Shown: piece by piece, positions 12,087-22,671 of the stretch
Layout of the letters: each line of letters starts with the position of its first letter
Position numbering within the stretch: the first letter of the stretch is position 1
Origin: Okapia johnstoni
Lineage: Eukaryota > Chordata > Mammalia > Artiodactyla > Giraffidae
NCBI GenBank assembly: GCA_024291935.2
Contig: CM044311.1
Span: 26,044,001-26,108,000, forward strand
Direction: 5' to 3'
Length of the DNA stretch: 64,000 nucleotides
Program-made: the position numbers and the translations under genes
The notes under the pieces: generated by a model
Seen by the model: only the letters and a program-made list of their open reading frames with translations
Told to the model about the DNA's origin: nothing
Database searches by the model: none

Positions 12087-12094
12087 TCTGGACC

Positions 12095-13513
12095 GATGCC
12101 ATAATTTATTGGACTTAGGCCTTGGCTTTATGACTTAATTCCTGTTGAAAAAAAAAAAAGTGTCCCTCCTACTCATAGGCTGTCAAGAGACTGGATTCAA
12201 ATGACATGTGTGTGAAATTGTCTTTAAAAACATAGTAAGATATTCTTCTAGCCCGGAGTCACCAGTTCATTCTATAAGTCTCAGATTTCACGTTGTACAA
12301 CCAAGTAGGTCAAAGAGTCTTCTCAATTCTTACTGTAGAACTATCCAGGGCACAAAACACTTTAAAGTTTTTGTCTGGCTCATTAAAGAAAACCCCCTTG
12401 GGAATCGCCTGGTATTCAAGAGTTCAAAGCACTCTTCACTGGGGAGTCTGAGAGGCTGAGGAGGGTCAACTCAAATCACTCTAACAATTCAACAAAGATT
12501 TGGTGCAGCACCTTTGATTTCACTGCATCTGCATATTCCTTGAGATTCCTTGAGAGCATTTTTATAGGTGTTTCTTCCTTCGGAGAAACCTATAAAACTC
12601 ACATAGAACATACAGTGACACTATGGGGAAGTGAAAAGGGAACCGTATTGAGTTCTGTTGCTTCTTCTCAAAATCTAAACACAGTTTTATTGATATTTTT
12701 TAGAAGTAAATGAAACAAAGTTATTCCCACTCCAGTCTGTAAATTACCTTTGAAAGAATGGAAGTGATCTAATAGTCTCTAAAGAAAAGTGCATTGTCTC
12801 AGTATGTAAACACGGGTTAATGTGACTATTAATCCTTTTTCTCACCAACTATCAAAGGACAAACCAAACTATGTCCCCGATCTCACACTCACCCTAAAAA
12901 TAGGTTGTTACTGTCCCTTATCCTACCTTCCCTTGTTCAACAGAGCAATCATCTTTTCTTCTACTGGAATCCTGCCAATTAAAATGAACTGCAAATACTG
13001 CTGAGTCAAGCAAAGGCCTTTAAGGCTTAAACTTCAACTGGCTGCCTCATTATTAGAAACCAGAAAGGGTGAGTCCATGAGGGGTGGGAAAGCCTACAAG
13101 CAGTGGAAAAGGACTAAAGAGATAAAATGTCCCTTTAAGTCACCATCTTGCCACTCAATGCAGAAACATTTTCAACTTCCTGCCCATTTTCTTTCATGTG
13201 GAGACAGTAATGGAGTCAACAAACTGAACAAATTACCAAGAACACTGATAATAGGTTCCCAAGAGATCACCAAACCAGGAACTACCAGCGTCCTGCATAG
13301 ATCACTGTGCCAAGGTGAGTGCCCCACCCCTCCCCTCACTCTCTGCCATTTGTAATTTCGGCCCCACTGAAGAAATTAGGTAGAAGATAAAGAAGCCAAA
13401 GCTACAGAAGGTGACTGCTCTTTACTTCCACTTAGCATCACACTCTTAACAATCTAATTTCAAAACCAATCCAACAATTATTCTACATTAGATTTATTTT
13501 CTTTAGAAATGCA
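12095..13513. other. Unassigned intronic sequence
   Basis: Nothing recognised apart from poly(A) at 12147-12159. Small open frames (such as 13077-13355) show no family signature. Confidence 0.4.
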
Positions 13514-13675
13514 AGGTACTTCCGTGGTGGTACAGTGGGTAGGACTCCGTGCTCCCAATGCAAGGGGCCTGGGTTCGATCCCTGGCTGGGGAACTAGATC
13601 AGTATGCATGCCACAATGAAGAGCTCTGGAGACACAAATAATACCTGGCAAAGCCAAAATAAATAAATAAATGAA
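13514..13675 (+). repeat. CHR-type tRNA-derived SINE
   Basis: GGTACTTCCGTGGTGGTACA head, GGGTTCGATCCCTGGCTGGG B-box region, and an (AAAT) tail at about 13659-13675. Confidence 0.85.
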
Positions 13676-13792
13676 TATTTTAATAAATCATTTAAAAAGC
13701 AAGATAGATGAAAGTAAGATAAAGCCATAAGCTCATTTTAGTTAACTTTTAATTATTTTTCAGGCTACCTAAATAATTAACTACTTTGTGCT

Positions 13793-14000
13793 GTGTGCTT
13801 AGTCGCTCAGTCGTGTCCGACTCTTTGTGACCCCATGGACTTTAGCCCGCCAGGCTCCTCCGTCCATGGGGATTCTCCAGGCAAGAATACTGGAGTGGGT
13901 TGCCCTGCCCTCCTCCAGGAGATCCTCCCAACCCAGGGACTGGACCTCAGTCTCTGGCATTGCAGGGAGATTCTTTACTGTTTGAGCCACCAGCGAAGTC
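13793..14000 (-). repeat. Bov-tA SINE
   Basis: Complete reverse-complement element, from GTGTGCTTAGTCGCTCAGTC to GAGCCACCAGCGAAG. Confidence 0.92.
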
Positions 14001-14125
14001 TGTTAATTACTTTAATAATTATCAAATCAAAGTTCACATCCATTACTTGCTGGCCACCAAATGAAGCAGGGTGAAGGAATAGTTAGGAAATTCAGGAAGG
14101 TCTGTACACACTGCTATATTCAAAG

Positions 14126-14330
14126 TTGACAGCCAATAAGGACCCATTGCACAGCAGATGGAACTCTACTCAAAGCTCCGTGCCAGCCGGATGGAAGGAG
14201 GTTTGGGGGAGAATGCATACATGTACATGTATGGCTGAGCCCCTTCACTGTTCACCTCAAACTACCACAACATTGTTAACTGGCTCCACTCCAATACAAT
14301 ATAAAAAGTTTGAAAAAACAAAAGCTCCTA
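14126..14330 (+). repeat. Artiodactyl L1 3' end
   Basis: The blocks GCACAGCAGATGGAACTCTA, CACCTCAAACTACCACAACA and CTCCAATACAATATAAAAAG match the artiodactyl L1 3'UTR in sense, ending in an A-rich tail. Confidence 0.7.
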
Positions 14331-15514
14331 GTCTCAACTCTTGCCTTGACTTAATTACTTACACTTAAGTATGATAGGGGAAAGGAGGAACTGAAGGGAG
14401 GAGGAGAACAGGCTACAAGCAGAGGATTGCGATGCGACCGGAGTAGTCATACACATTCACCCCAACACTGCACACGTGGCAGAACTGACACGCACAGCGA
14501 GCCTGGGCAGGACACTGGGCCCAGCCCTGCTCACCTCTTCAAATGATATACCTATTCTTGATCTTCAAATGCTCTTGTCCCTGCTCCAGGTCTCTTCTGA
14601 GGCCAACAAGCAGAAATTCCTGCCTGGTCCATCTTTCCCCATTTAGTCACTCAATGAGAAACCACTTATAAAGCTATTGCAACCATCTTAAGAGATGGCA
14701 GTACTCTGAACTATGAGTGGTGGCTGGAAGGATACAAATGACCTAGAAACATGGGTGTAAGCTGGGGAGAGAATAGGAAAAGTCAAGTAAGGCGCCTAGA
14801 TTTCTGCCTGGGCAGTCTGGTGGCTGGAAATGCCATTTAATGTGCGAGAGAACAGTGGTGTGGAGACAGGTTCAAATGATTGTTGGTGCCTGTGTGAAGT
14901 GTAAGCAACGCTGTTGAGTGAGTGGTTCGACGTTATGGGCAAAGCTTTGGGTGAGTGAGACCAGAAACGAACTGGAGGCTGTAGGGACAGAAATGGTAAC
15001 TGAAGCCAGAAACTGACATTTAAGCAGAGGCAGGAAAGTGGAGCCACGAAGGACAATGAGGGACGACTCAAGGAGAAAAGAGCTTAGTCAATAGAGCCAT
15101 TCTCCATGACCAGTTTAAGAGGCTGACAGTGAGACATGTCCACTGTGTGATGCAGCCACAGCGGCCACTGCCGTTTCACAGGAGTAGAGGGGAGTGAAAA
15201 TGAGACTGTACGGGAAACGACCATGAAGGAATTCACTGGAGTCAGCAAACGCAGCAAACTCCTTCAAGAGATCTGATGGAGAAAAGAGAGACGGGAGGGC
15301 ATAAGGAGGGATATAACGGATATAAGGGTTGAAGGCATTTCAGGAAGGATATTTAAGCTTCCTTAAAGTTGATGGGAATCTCTTTATGATGAACGAGATG
15401 GGAAGCCAAAGGGTTCAGAGTCCTGAAGTGAGTGCAAAGAGGAATACACTGTTTTAAGGAAGAATAATCATGTGAACAAGGTTCTAAGTGGGGTGGTTGG
15501 AAGTGAGAGTTCTA
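14331..15514. other. Unassigned intronic sequence
   Basis: Purine-rich in places; nothing recognised. Confidence 0.4.
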
Positions 15515-15690
15515 GATAAAAAAACAGCTACTGTATAGAACAAGGAACTATATTGTAATAACCTAGAATGGAAAAGAATATGAAAAACTGTATGTGTATG
15601 TGTGTATATATATACTACACACACACACTGAACCACTTTGCTGTATACCTGAAATACTGTAAATCATCTAAACTTCATTAAAAACACACA
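15515..15690 (+). repeat. Artiodactyl L1 3' end
   Basis: ACAAGGAACTATATTGTAAT, CACTTTGCTGTATACCTGAA and ATCATCTAAACTTCATTAAA follow the L1 3'UTR in sense. A short TG/TA simple repeat lies inside. Confidence 0.7.
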
Positions 15691-15779
15691 TACAAGGTAG
15701 AGCTCTTATCTGGTTTCTACACTCTCCACAGAGTCTGCTACTGTCCCCTGAAATTAAGGCCACATGTGCAACATGCACT

Positions 15780-16144
15780 GTTTGTTGTTGTTTTTACTTT
15801 TTTGTGTTTGTCTTTTGGTGGCACGTGGGATATTAAAAGGGCTTCCCAGGTGGTTCAGTGCTAAAAGAATCTGCCTGCCAATGCAGGAGACACTGGTTTG
15901 ATCCCTGGGTTGGGAAGATCCCCTGGAGGAAGAAATGGCAACGCACTCCAGTATTCTTGCCTGGAGAAGGCCCATGGACAGAGGTGCCTGGCAGGCAACG
16001 GTGCATGGGGTCACAAAGAGTCGGACATGACTGAGCATGCACACACACACACACGGGATCTTAGCTCCCCAACCAGGGATCAAACCCTTGCTACTCGGCA
16101 ATAGAAGCACGGAGTCTTAACCACTGGACCGCCAGAGAAGTCCC
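15780..16144 (-). repeat. CHR-type SINE interrupted by a Bov-tA
   Basis: Reverse-complement CHR in two pieces, 15780-15835 (tail side) and 16052-16144 (CCAACCAGGGATCAAACCC to CCAGAGAAGTCCC). The Bov-tA at 15836-16051 sits between. Confidence 0.8.
15836..16051 (+). repeat. Bov-tA SINE nested in CHR SINE
   Basis: Complete sense element with a CA-rich tail. Flanks CGTGGGATATTA (15824-15835) and CACGGGATCTTA (16052-16063) agree at 10 of 12 positions. Confidence 0.9.
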
Positions 16145-18639
16145 AGCAACACGCACTATCAAACCAACTACAAGTGCAAAGTACATCTCTAAGTACATTC
16201 TCTACTTACCTGTGTCCACTCTTCAATGTACTAAAATCTAGCTTTACTCTCAGTATAGGAACAGTCCTCTCTCTGGAATCAATAACTTACCACATGTTCT
16301 CAACAATTTCCTAATGTAAGACCCACTGGTCTCATTTTTTCATCAGTTTCTGGGACACCCTCATCCTCTAGTTCTCCGACATTCCCATCACTGCTTCCCG
16401 TCCCCAGCTCCTCACTTCCCGCCATCTAGTAAGATGCGGATGTTCCCCAGCTTCACGTTTCACCTTCTCTTCGAGTCCTACCTGCTTTTCCTGGTTAACC
16501 TGACACAGATGCCAACAATCAGCAGTGATTCTCAATTCTGTACCACCCATCTCTGCCTCTCTCTCCTGAGATCCAGTCCTTTGTTGGAATCTTCCCACTG
16601 GATTTTTTTCACCTCCATTCCCCTCAGGCATCCACCACAAATATGACTGGTCCAAAGCTCGGTCATCTAAGATTTGCTTCTTTTTTCTTGATTCCCTGTA
16701 GATTAGTGACATCACTACTCACTCAAGCCAGAAGCCTTACTCCTTCTCTCCAGCTTTTTCTTGCCCACTCATTCAACCAGATACTGGGCTCCACTGCACC
16801 TCTCTCAGAACAACTTTTCAGATGAAAGAGGGGGCCCAGCACCACTCCTGCTGTATTTCCAGGGACTGCACATGTCCAAGTCATCCCAAATGGATTCCTG
16901 CCTTGGAGCTGTGGTTCTCCCTGCCTCCAGATCTACTGTGGAGCTCTACACTCTTGAAGAGAATCGCTCTCAGTGTATAGCCTCTCTTCTTTAACACCTC
17001 CACGAGCTTCTTAGTGCCACTCCTGGGTGGCAGGGGGCAAGACAACACTTTATTTGACAGACAGCGATCCTCCCCTAAGCTCTCCACACAGTCTCCAGAT
17101 CTTTGCCCAAAGTGCACTCAGCAATGATATCACATGGAACCTGTTAACATGCAAAACCTCAAGCTCCACCCCACACGTCCCCTCTGACTCAGGTGAACAT
17201 CAAAAGAAGGGCTAGTTAGATGCCTTATATGCCCTGAACGCCTCAGCTCCCAAGGCAAGTTAAGTTTCCTTCCAGATCTCTATCTGCTGGGAATGCTCCA
17301 TCATCTTGCATTTTGCTCATCTTGCAAAATCCTGTACAACTGTCAGGGCATCCGGCGCAGCCACAGTATGCAGCAGGCCATAAATATTTGAATGACTGGA
17401 CCATTTAATCAGTTAATTAATGCTAAGTTCAGCTGAGGACCTGCAGAGTCTCAGGTACTCAAGCGCATGCAAAGTGGAAGGCTGAATGTTGAAAGCAGTT
17501 GGAAACAGTGGCCCAGAAATCAAAGGAGAGGTGAGCCAGCAACATTTTAAAGTCCCTAGTGACTATTTTGAGAATGCAGTGATGGATAGATGAAGTCACC
17601 CAGGTTTCAGATAGAGACTGAGAAGATGGCTACGGGCAAATCATGGGGGAGGGTGACATTTAAGGGACATAGTGAAGAAGGCAGAGAAGGGCAGGGGAAC
17701 ACAATGGGGAGGAACCAAAACAGATGTCATGGAGCGCCAAAGAAATGGATGGATTTGGCACGTGATTATTGATACCTTTGACAATTGAAGTAGGGGGGTG
17801 AGACCAGGAGAGAATGAGAGATGTAGCTGATGACAGCTGTATCATATCCTTAAGCCTAGTGGCAAAGAGGCCGAAAACGTCTGGTCGTTCAACATTTGCT
17901 GAACACTTGCTATCTGCTAGGCACCACAAGCTAACACTGGGACTGTAACAGTGAATAGCAATACAGATAAGGCCCACGACCCAGTGCAGTGAGATATACT
18001 GGGTAATTTTATGGAAACCCCACAACAGATAGGGTAAGGAGCCAATGCTGGGTGGCTTGCCTTGGAGGAAAAGCAACTTTTGCCCTGGTATAATGGGGAC
18101 TTTTGGTGGTGGTATAATGGCAGGAATGTACTTAAGAGACAGGCATATGGAGGAGATAAAGTTCACATCTAATAATCTTTTTTTTTTTTTTTTTAGTAAA
18201 GGAAAATACTCCTGGTAAAGCAAAGCAATAAGTATTCTTGACACATAAACCAACTGAGGCTCACAGAGAACAGGGTCCTCTGTCACTGAATGGCTAACAA
18301 GTAGTCTGGAGACCAGAATCATTGGCCAGTACTTTACTCTCACTCAGACTGATACTGTGAAAAGCAGCAGCACCTCAAATTTTTAACACTGCCATCCCTA
18401 GGTGACAACAATGCCGCTGGGTCATGCGCCATATACACTTGCAACACCAGTCCAAGCCCTGGATCCTCGTGTTCTTAGAGTGTCCGAAAATATTTGACTA
18501 AGATTATGCAATTATTAATAAAAGGCTACTAATAAAAGGCTTCAGTACCTGGCATGTGGTCAAACCAACAAGTTCTTAATAAATGACAGATAACCAGTGA
18601 CATTAATTTAGGGTGTCGATCAGAGGTAATCAAAGAAGA
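16145..18639. other. Intronic sequence, mostly unassigned
   Basis: Pyrimidine-rich 16200-17200 may be an old, decayed repeat but I cannot name it. A MIR/L2-like TGCTAGGCACCAC stretch lies near 17920 and a poly(T) run at 18177-18195. The 227-codon minus-strand open frame (17660-18343) crosses the poly(T) and has no domain signature. Confidence 0.35.
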
Positions 18640-18855
18640 AAATGATAGCACAGTGATAAAAGCAGGGATTCGGGGGAAATTTATGATCTTGGCAAGTATG
18701 GTTATACAGCCACATTGTGCCTCAGTTTCTCCATTTGTGCAGCTGGGATCATTACAATACATATCCTCCAGGGCTGCAAGGTACATTAAATAAATGTATG
18801 TAAAGCCCTTACAACAGTGCCTGGCATTTAATAACTGCAAAATCAAGACTTATTT
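18640..18855 (+). repeat. MIR SINE
   Basis: TTGTGCCTCAGTTTCTCCAT, ATGTATGTAAAGCCCTTACA and ACAGTGCCTGGCATTTAATA occur in MIR sense order. Confidence 0.75.
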
Positions 18856-20209
18856 TCACTATTACTGCTATTATTCTATCACTACTGCAACTAACTACTA
18901 GTGGTACGGCTTGCTACTTGGAAGGCAATGAAAAGTGTTCCACCAGCAACCAGAGTACACCACAAAACTATGCAACCCACATAGAGGCAACTCTAGAGGA
19001 AGATCTACTAATGGCTCATTTTTAATGTCAGCCTCCACCTTATGTTGCCAACTGTAAAACAGATTCCAACTGTGTTACCACTCAAACTGAGTTCATGGCA
19101 ATAAATTTCTTAGGTGTCAAGAAGTATCTGAAGAAATACTCAAAGCCATATATCAATTACAGTTTTTGAGTTGTTGCTTAAGCAGGAAAACTGAAGTAAA
19201 ACTAGTTTAGTTGAAAACAGTAGTTCTTTAAAGAGATGTACACTGTACCATAGTGTGCAGTTTACATGCAGCAGGACTCTATATCTATCAAAATATCCTG
19301 GGTTTAGATTGTGCCTACCAAAGTGAGGCATCCAGAAAAAATGAAATTATCCTGATACGGGGGTTGGGGGGAGGGGAGGGAGAATCCTCTATAAAGTTTA
19401 TATTCCTCCACTTCTCTGCTTTAGATGTAGCCTAAAACATTTTTCTCCTTTTTTTCCACAAAGATCACAATGTTCTCAACTTCTTCGGTGTAGTCCTTGA
19501 CCAAAACAAGGTGAAAACCTATCACCTAAAATGGTTACTGATCTTTCACCTTTTCCGGAAGCTTTACTTTGGATATTTCAGCCATGACAAAATGACAAGC
19601 ATTAAAAAGGTGGAGGTAATGCTATATAGACTCAGATTGAAAATTAGACTTGTTAATAGATTGTTGATCCCATGAGTAATGCTCACAGCTGTGGCATCCA
19701 ACAATGGAATTAACATTTCAACAGGAAGCAGAGAGCCATCCCAACACAACGGGCCATTCCATCCAGCTTCAGAGAGCTTTAAAATTATCCTTCCGGGGCT
19801 ACACAAAGTGTGCGTCCTAGGGTCCCACCGATGGATGTTTTGTTGTGGGTGGTTTACTGAAATCTTTCGGTTCTACAATGCGACAAGTGCTTACTTTGAC
19901 ATAAGAGGATCAGTAGGCTAAAGCACGGACATGGAAACAAATCCGTTTTTTAAAACTATCAAATGACCCATCTTTTGTCCACATTATTTTAAAAGCCCTT
20001 TCTCCCTCCCTTGACAAAGGTTCAGTCGAACATGTATTTGGCGGATCCTTTCGGAATTAACCCGTACAAGTCACCCTATCTTATCATCAACATGAATCAA
20101 AACATAAACTCAAGGTTACTAATTTCTCCTTTGCACTCGGCCCGACGACTGCTGAAATCAATACTGCATTTTTTTCAGGAACCTACTTGCGATTTTCCAC
20201 GGTTTACTT
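18856..20209. other. CXADR intron 1, promoter-proximal, non-repetitive
   Basis: No interspersed repeat recognised. CpG frequency rises towards 20200. This is a reasonable place to look for conserved intronic regulatory elements, but no specific motif is claimed. Confidence 0.35.
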
Positions 20210-20896
20210 CGCCGAGCTACCGTCTAGTTGTACAGCTCGAGCTCGCCTTTTCCAAGAGACCGCGAATGCTCAGCCTACAGATCGCTCTGCGCCTCTTTCC
20301 TAGAGGTAGACTGGACGATCAGAGGCGCTGAGCAGCTCAGTGTACGTTTAATCATGGCGTTTGTAATTCGGTCTTCTAGCTGGGGCAGCTCGACACCTGA
20401 AAACCCGCTGATGCCCAAGGCTTTTGAAATCGAGTAACCCTGGATGGACACGGCACAGCAGCTAACAAGGGAAAGGGCGAGAGCAAATAAAGCAAAGGCT
20501 GCACCGGCAGCTAAAAACAGTACGGGAGAAGCGCCAGGCGCACCCAGTACGCCGCGCCCACCCGCCCGCGCCCGGGGCGCCCCTCCACCGCCACCGCCCC
20601 CTCTTCCCGGAGCTCGGTCCCCCCACCCCAACTCCATTGCCCGCCCCCCCACCATCGGGCACCCCATGTCCCCGCCTGGCTCCCCTCCCAGCGATCCCAC
20701 CTACGCGGCTCGCGCGTCGGGTCCTGCAAAACCACCCGGGCACAATTCGGCGAGCATCGCCACCGCCGGCCGCAGCGCCCCCCAAATCGCCCCCTCCCCC
20801 ACGCCTCATTGTTCCCGGGTGGCCGCAGGCAGCGAGCGCCCGAGGGCTGGCCAGGCGAGGAGGACCCGAGGGACAGAACCGCCCCCCCCGACTCAC

Positions 20897-20939
20897 CCGC
20901 CACTCCGCACAGGAGCACGAAGCGCAGCAGAAGCGCCAT
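20897..20939 (-). CDS. CXADR: CXADR coding exon 1 (signal peptide start)
   Basis: Seen: on the minus strand an ATG at 20939-20937 lies in GCCACCATGG, a full Kozak context, and opens MALLLRFVLLCGVA plus one base (G) of the next codon. The exon ends at 20897 and is followed at once by GTGAGT (20896-20891), a consensus splice donor. Known: CXADR is a single-pass immunoglobulin-superfamily adhesion protein of epithelial tight junctions and cardiac intercalated discs, and the attachment receptor for coxsackie B viruses and several adenoviruses. Its exon 1 encodes only the start of the signal peptide and ends after the first base of a codon, as here. The hydrophobic run LLLRFVLLCGV fits a cleaved signal sequence, with the cleavage site encoded in exon 2. 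The remaining exons (two Ig domains, membrane segment, PDZ-binding tail) must lie below position 1. The CpG-island setting supports a genuine first exon rather than a processed copy. The frame stays open upstream; the Kozak ATG was chosen because it matches the conserved protein start. Confidence 0.9.
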
Positions 20940-21087
20940 GGTGGCAGCCCGGCCGTGGGAGACGACGGCAGGCAGGCGGCTCTCACCCCGGGGTCTCAGT
21001 CTCCCGGCTCCTCGCGCGCTCCCGACTGGCTGGCGGCGGCCGCACCTCGCAGCGCGGTCCCACCCCGCCCTCGCTCGGCAGGTGAAA

Positions 21088-21101
21088 CACGTCACTTCCG
21101 G
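21088..21101 (-). promoter_or_regulatory. ETS/CRE composite motif upstream of CXADR
   Basis: On the minus strand this reads CCGGAAGTGACGTG: an ETS core (CCGGAAGT) overlapping a CRE-like TGACGTG. Such abutted ETS and CREB/ATF sites are common just upstream of start sites in TATA-less CpG-island promoters. It lies about 150 bp above the CXADR start codon. Occupancy is inferred. Confidence 0.55.
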
Positions 21102-21148
21102 TAGTAGAGAAGCCCTGGCGGCCCGCGCCATCCCCGTCGGGCGCGTGG

Positions 21149-21164
21149 GGTTGCTATGGTAACC
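21149..21164 (-). promoter_or_regulatory. RFX X-box upstream of CXADR
   Basis: The minus strand reads GGTTACCATAGCAACC. This fits the X-box consensus GTNRCC-(0-3 nt)-RGYAAC with half-sites GTTACC and AGCAAC and a 2-nt spacer, the arrangement bound by RFX family factors. It sits 210-227 bp above the start codon, inside the CpG island. Confidence 0.6.
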
Positions 21165-21189
21165 CGGAGCCCCGGGAACCCTCCCGGGA

Positions 21190-21550
21190 AAGCACTCCTG
21201 CCCCCGGGAGCTCGGGCGTTGATGTGCTCCAGCAGCCACTCGCCCCAAGCCGGAGCCTGGATCCCCGTCTCCATGCCTTCAGTTAAATCGGGTTGGTGCA
21301 CGTGGGTCGGACCAGCCCGTCTTCTCCCCAGAAGACTGAAACTGCTGTCGCACCGTTGCTTTAAAGGCAAGGCACGAGACAACCGTCGCCCACCTGACCC
21401 CCGACTCAAAAGAGCTGCTAAAGCAATCGACTCAGTTTGCACTTACCCCACCCTTGGGGGAGAAGGGGTGGGAGCCTTCAGCCACGCCTCCTACCTCTGG
21501 AGATTTGCTGCTGGGCCGGGCTCTCCCACGTAAGGATTCCGGTGTGGGCT
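21190..21550. other. CXADR upstream flank, GC-rich, non-repetitive
   Basis: Contains an E-box CACGTG at 21299-21304. The plus-strand open frames here have no family signature and lie in CpG-rich DNA, where long open frames occur by chance. A divergent non-coding transcript is possible but not shown. Confidence 0.35.
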
Positions 21551-21986
21551 TGTGTGCTTAGTCGCTTCAGTCCTGTCCGACTCTTTGCGACCCTGTGGAC
21601 TGCAGCCCGCCAAGCTCCTCTGTCCACGGGATTGTCCAGGCCAGAATTCTGGGGTGGGTTACCATCTCCTCCCGCAGGGGATCTTCCCAACCCAGGGATC
21701 GAACTCGCCTCTCTTATGTTTCCTGAGTTGGCAGGCGGGTTCTTTACCACTAGTGAAGTGAAGTCGCTCAGTCGTGTCCGACTCTTTGCGACCCCATGGA
21801 CTGTAGCCTGCCAGGCTCCTCCATCCGTGGGATTTTCCAGGCAAGAACACTGGAGTGGGTTGCCGTTTCCTTCGCCAAGGGATCTTCCCGAACCAGGGAT
21901 CGAACCCTTGTCTCTCGCACCGCAGGCAGACTGTTTCTTTACCGTCTTAGCCACCAGGGAAGCTTTACCACTAGCACCACCTCGAT
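21551..21986 (-). repeat. Bov-tA SINE interrupted by a second Bov-tA
   Basis: The outer element is 21551-21753 plus 21975-21986, in reverse complement. It is split next to its head by the inserted SINE at 21754-21962. The duplicated CTTTACCACTAG belongs to the outer element's own head. Confidence 0.9.
21754..21962 (-). repeat. Bov-tA SINE nested in Bov-tA
   Basis: Complete element flanked by perfect 12-bp CTTTACCACTAG at 21742-21753 and 21963-21974. Confidence 0.95.
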
Positions 21987-22392
21987 GGAGGAAGCCAACT
22001 GGGTAGCCCCCGGGCATTTGCTCCCATCTGGTAGAGTCCTTTGGGCTGTTGTACTAGAAAGCTAGAAGCTTTTCTGCGTTTTCAATAATGACGGAGCTAA
22101 TTTGGGAAATACCGGGGACTGGGCTTCCTCCCTTGTATTTAAAGGTTATTCCAGCTCTGAAATTGGCCAAGGACCGGTGAGTTTGAAAAGTGAGGATAAG
22201 TAGGGATGGCTAAAGACTTGGGGGTGGGGAAGAGGGCGGTGATTGGGAGACCTGGGAATGAGATCTTGAATCTCCAGACTCTCCTGTCAGCCCTGCGATG
22301 TCACTTCTGCCTCCAGGGGCTGTCCATACTTGTTCTTTCGTCATTTTGCTGCTTGTTCTTGGTTGGTCTTTGCCGATAATGTTTGTTTATAA
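21987..22392. other. Upstream flank, unassigned
   Basis: The first ~20 bases (GATGGAGGAAGCCAACTGGG) recur beside another SINE near 23990. Otherwise no feature is seen. Confidence 0.4.
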
Positions 22393-22602
22393 CTGAAAGT
22401 GACAATCTTAGTTACTCAGTTGTGTCTGACTGTGTGACCCCATGGACTGTAGCCCCTATGGCTTCTCTGTCCGTGGAATTCTCCAGGAAATTATATTGGA
22501 GTGGATTGCCATTCTCTTCTTCAGGGGATCTTCCCAACCCAGGGATTGAACCTGGGTCTTCTGCACTGCAGGCAGATTTTTACTGTCTGAGACACCAGGG
22601 CT
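22393..22602 (-). repeat. Bov-tA SINE
   Basis: Reverse-complement element with short internal losses, from GAAAGTGACAATCTTAGTTA to GAGACACCAGGGC. Confidence 0.88.
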
Positions 22603-22671
22603 AACTACTGAGAGACTTTGATGTTCCTAGCAGTTCCTTATCAGGAGTGAATTAGAGGAGAAAAGCAGTGG

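Larger units (their letters stand above)
1..20896 (-). other. CXADR: CXADR intron 1 (5' portion)
   Basis: Everything downstream of the exon 1 donor on the minus strand. I looked for an acceptor followed by the start of the V-type Ig domain and saw none, which fits the known long first intron of this gene in mammals. The content is repeats plus non-coding sequence; individual elements are listed separately. That this is intron follows from the exon 1 call and is inference. Confidence 0.75.
20940..21180 (-). promoter_or_regulatory. CXADR: CXADR 5'UTR and core promoter region
   Basis: This GC-rich stretch directly precedes the exon 1 start codon on the minus strand. It has no TATA box that I can see, as expected for a CpG-island promoter. 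The start site is not determinable from sequence; the ETS/CRE motif at 21088-21101 suggests initiation downstream of it, roughly 20950-21080. The reading frame of exon 1 is open through the whole stretch, with in-frame ATGs at 21131 and 21248. Confidence 0.55.
20210..21400. promoter_or_regulatory. CpG island spanning CXADR promoter and exon 1
   Basis: CpG dinucleotides are dense from about 20540 to 21190 and remain frequent to either side, against strong CpG depletion elsewhere in the window. GC-box-like CCCGCCC/GGGCGGG runs occur (for example near 21065). The island covers the start codon, the donor and the presumed transcription start. The proximal intron side (20210-20540) is also CpG-containing and looks non-repetitive, so it may hold intronic regulatory sequence. 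The upstream limit lies just before a SINE cluster starting at 21551. Exact borders need a CpG calculation. Confidence 0.85.

Noticed and set aside
13580..13600. tRNA-like B-box GGTTCGATCCC in SINE heads as tRNA genes
   Set aside because: All such matches lie in Bov-tA or CHR SINE heads and do not fold as full tRNAs; they are SINE promoters.
17660..18343. 227-codon minus-strand open frame
   Set aside because: It runs through a poly(T) tract coding a lysine run and through MIR/L2-like sequence. No conserved domain is recognised and there are no splice signals that would join it to CXADR.
20275..20700. Minus-strand open frame of 141 codons in the CpG island, below CXADR exon 1
   Set aside because: It crosses the exon 1 donor region in another frame. 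It is GC-driven (G/A/P-rich start), has no family signature, and is intronic if the CXADR call is right.
1..20896. Search for CXADR exon 2
   Set aside because: No acceptor followed by the start of the Ig V domain was seen on the minus strand. Exon 2 is presumed to lie below position 1.
20444..21533. Several plus-strand open frames of 100-210 codons, rich in P, A and R
   Set aside because: Long frames are expected by chance in CpG islands. No domain, Kozak or splice support.
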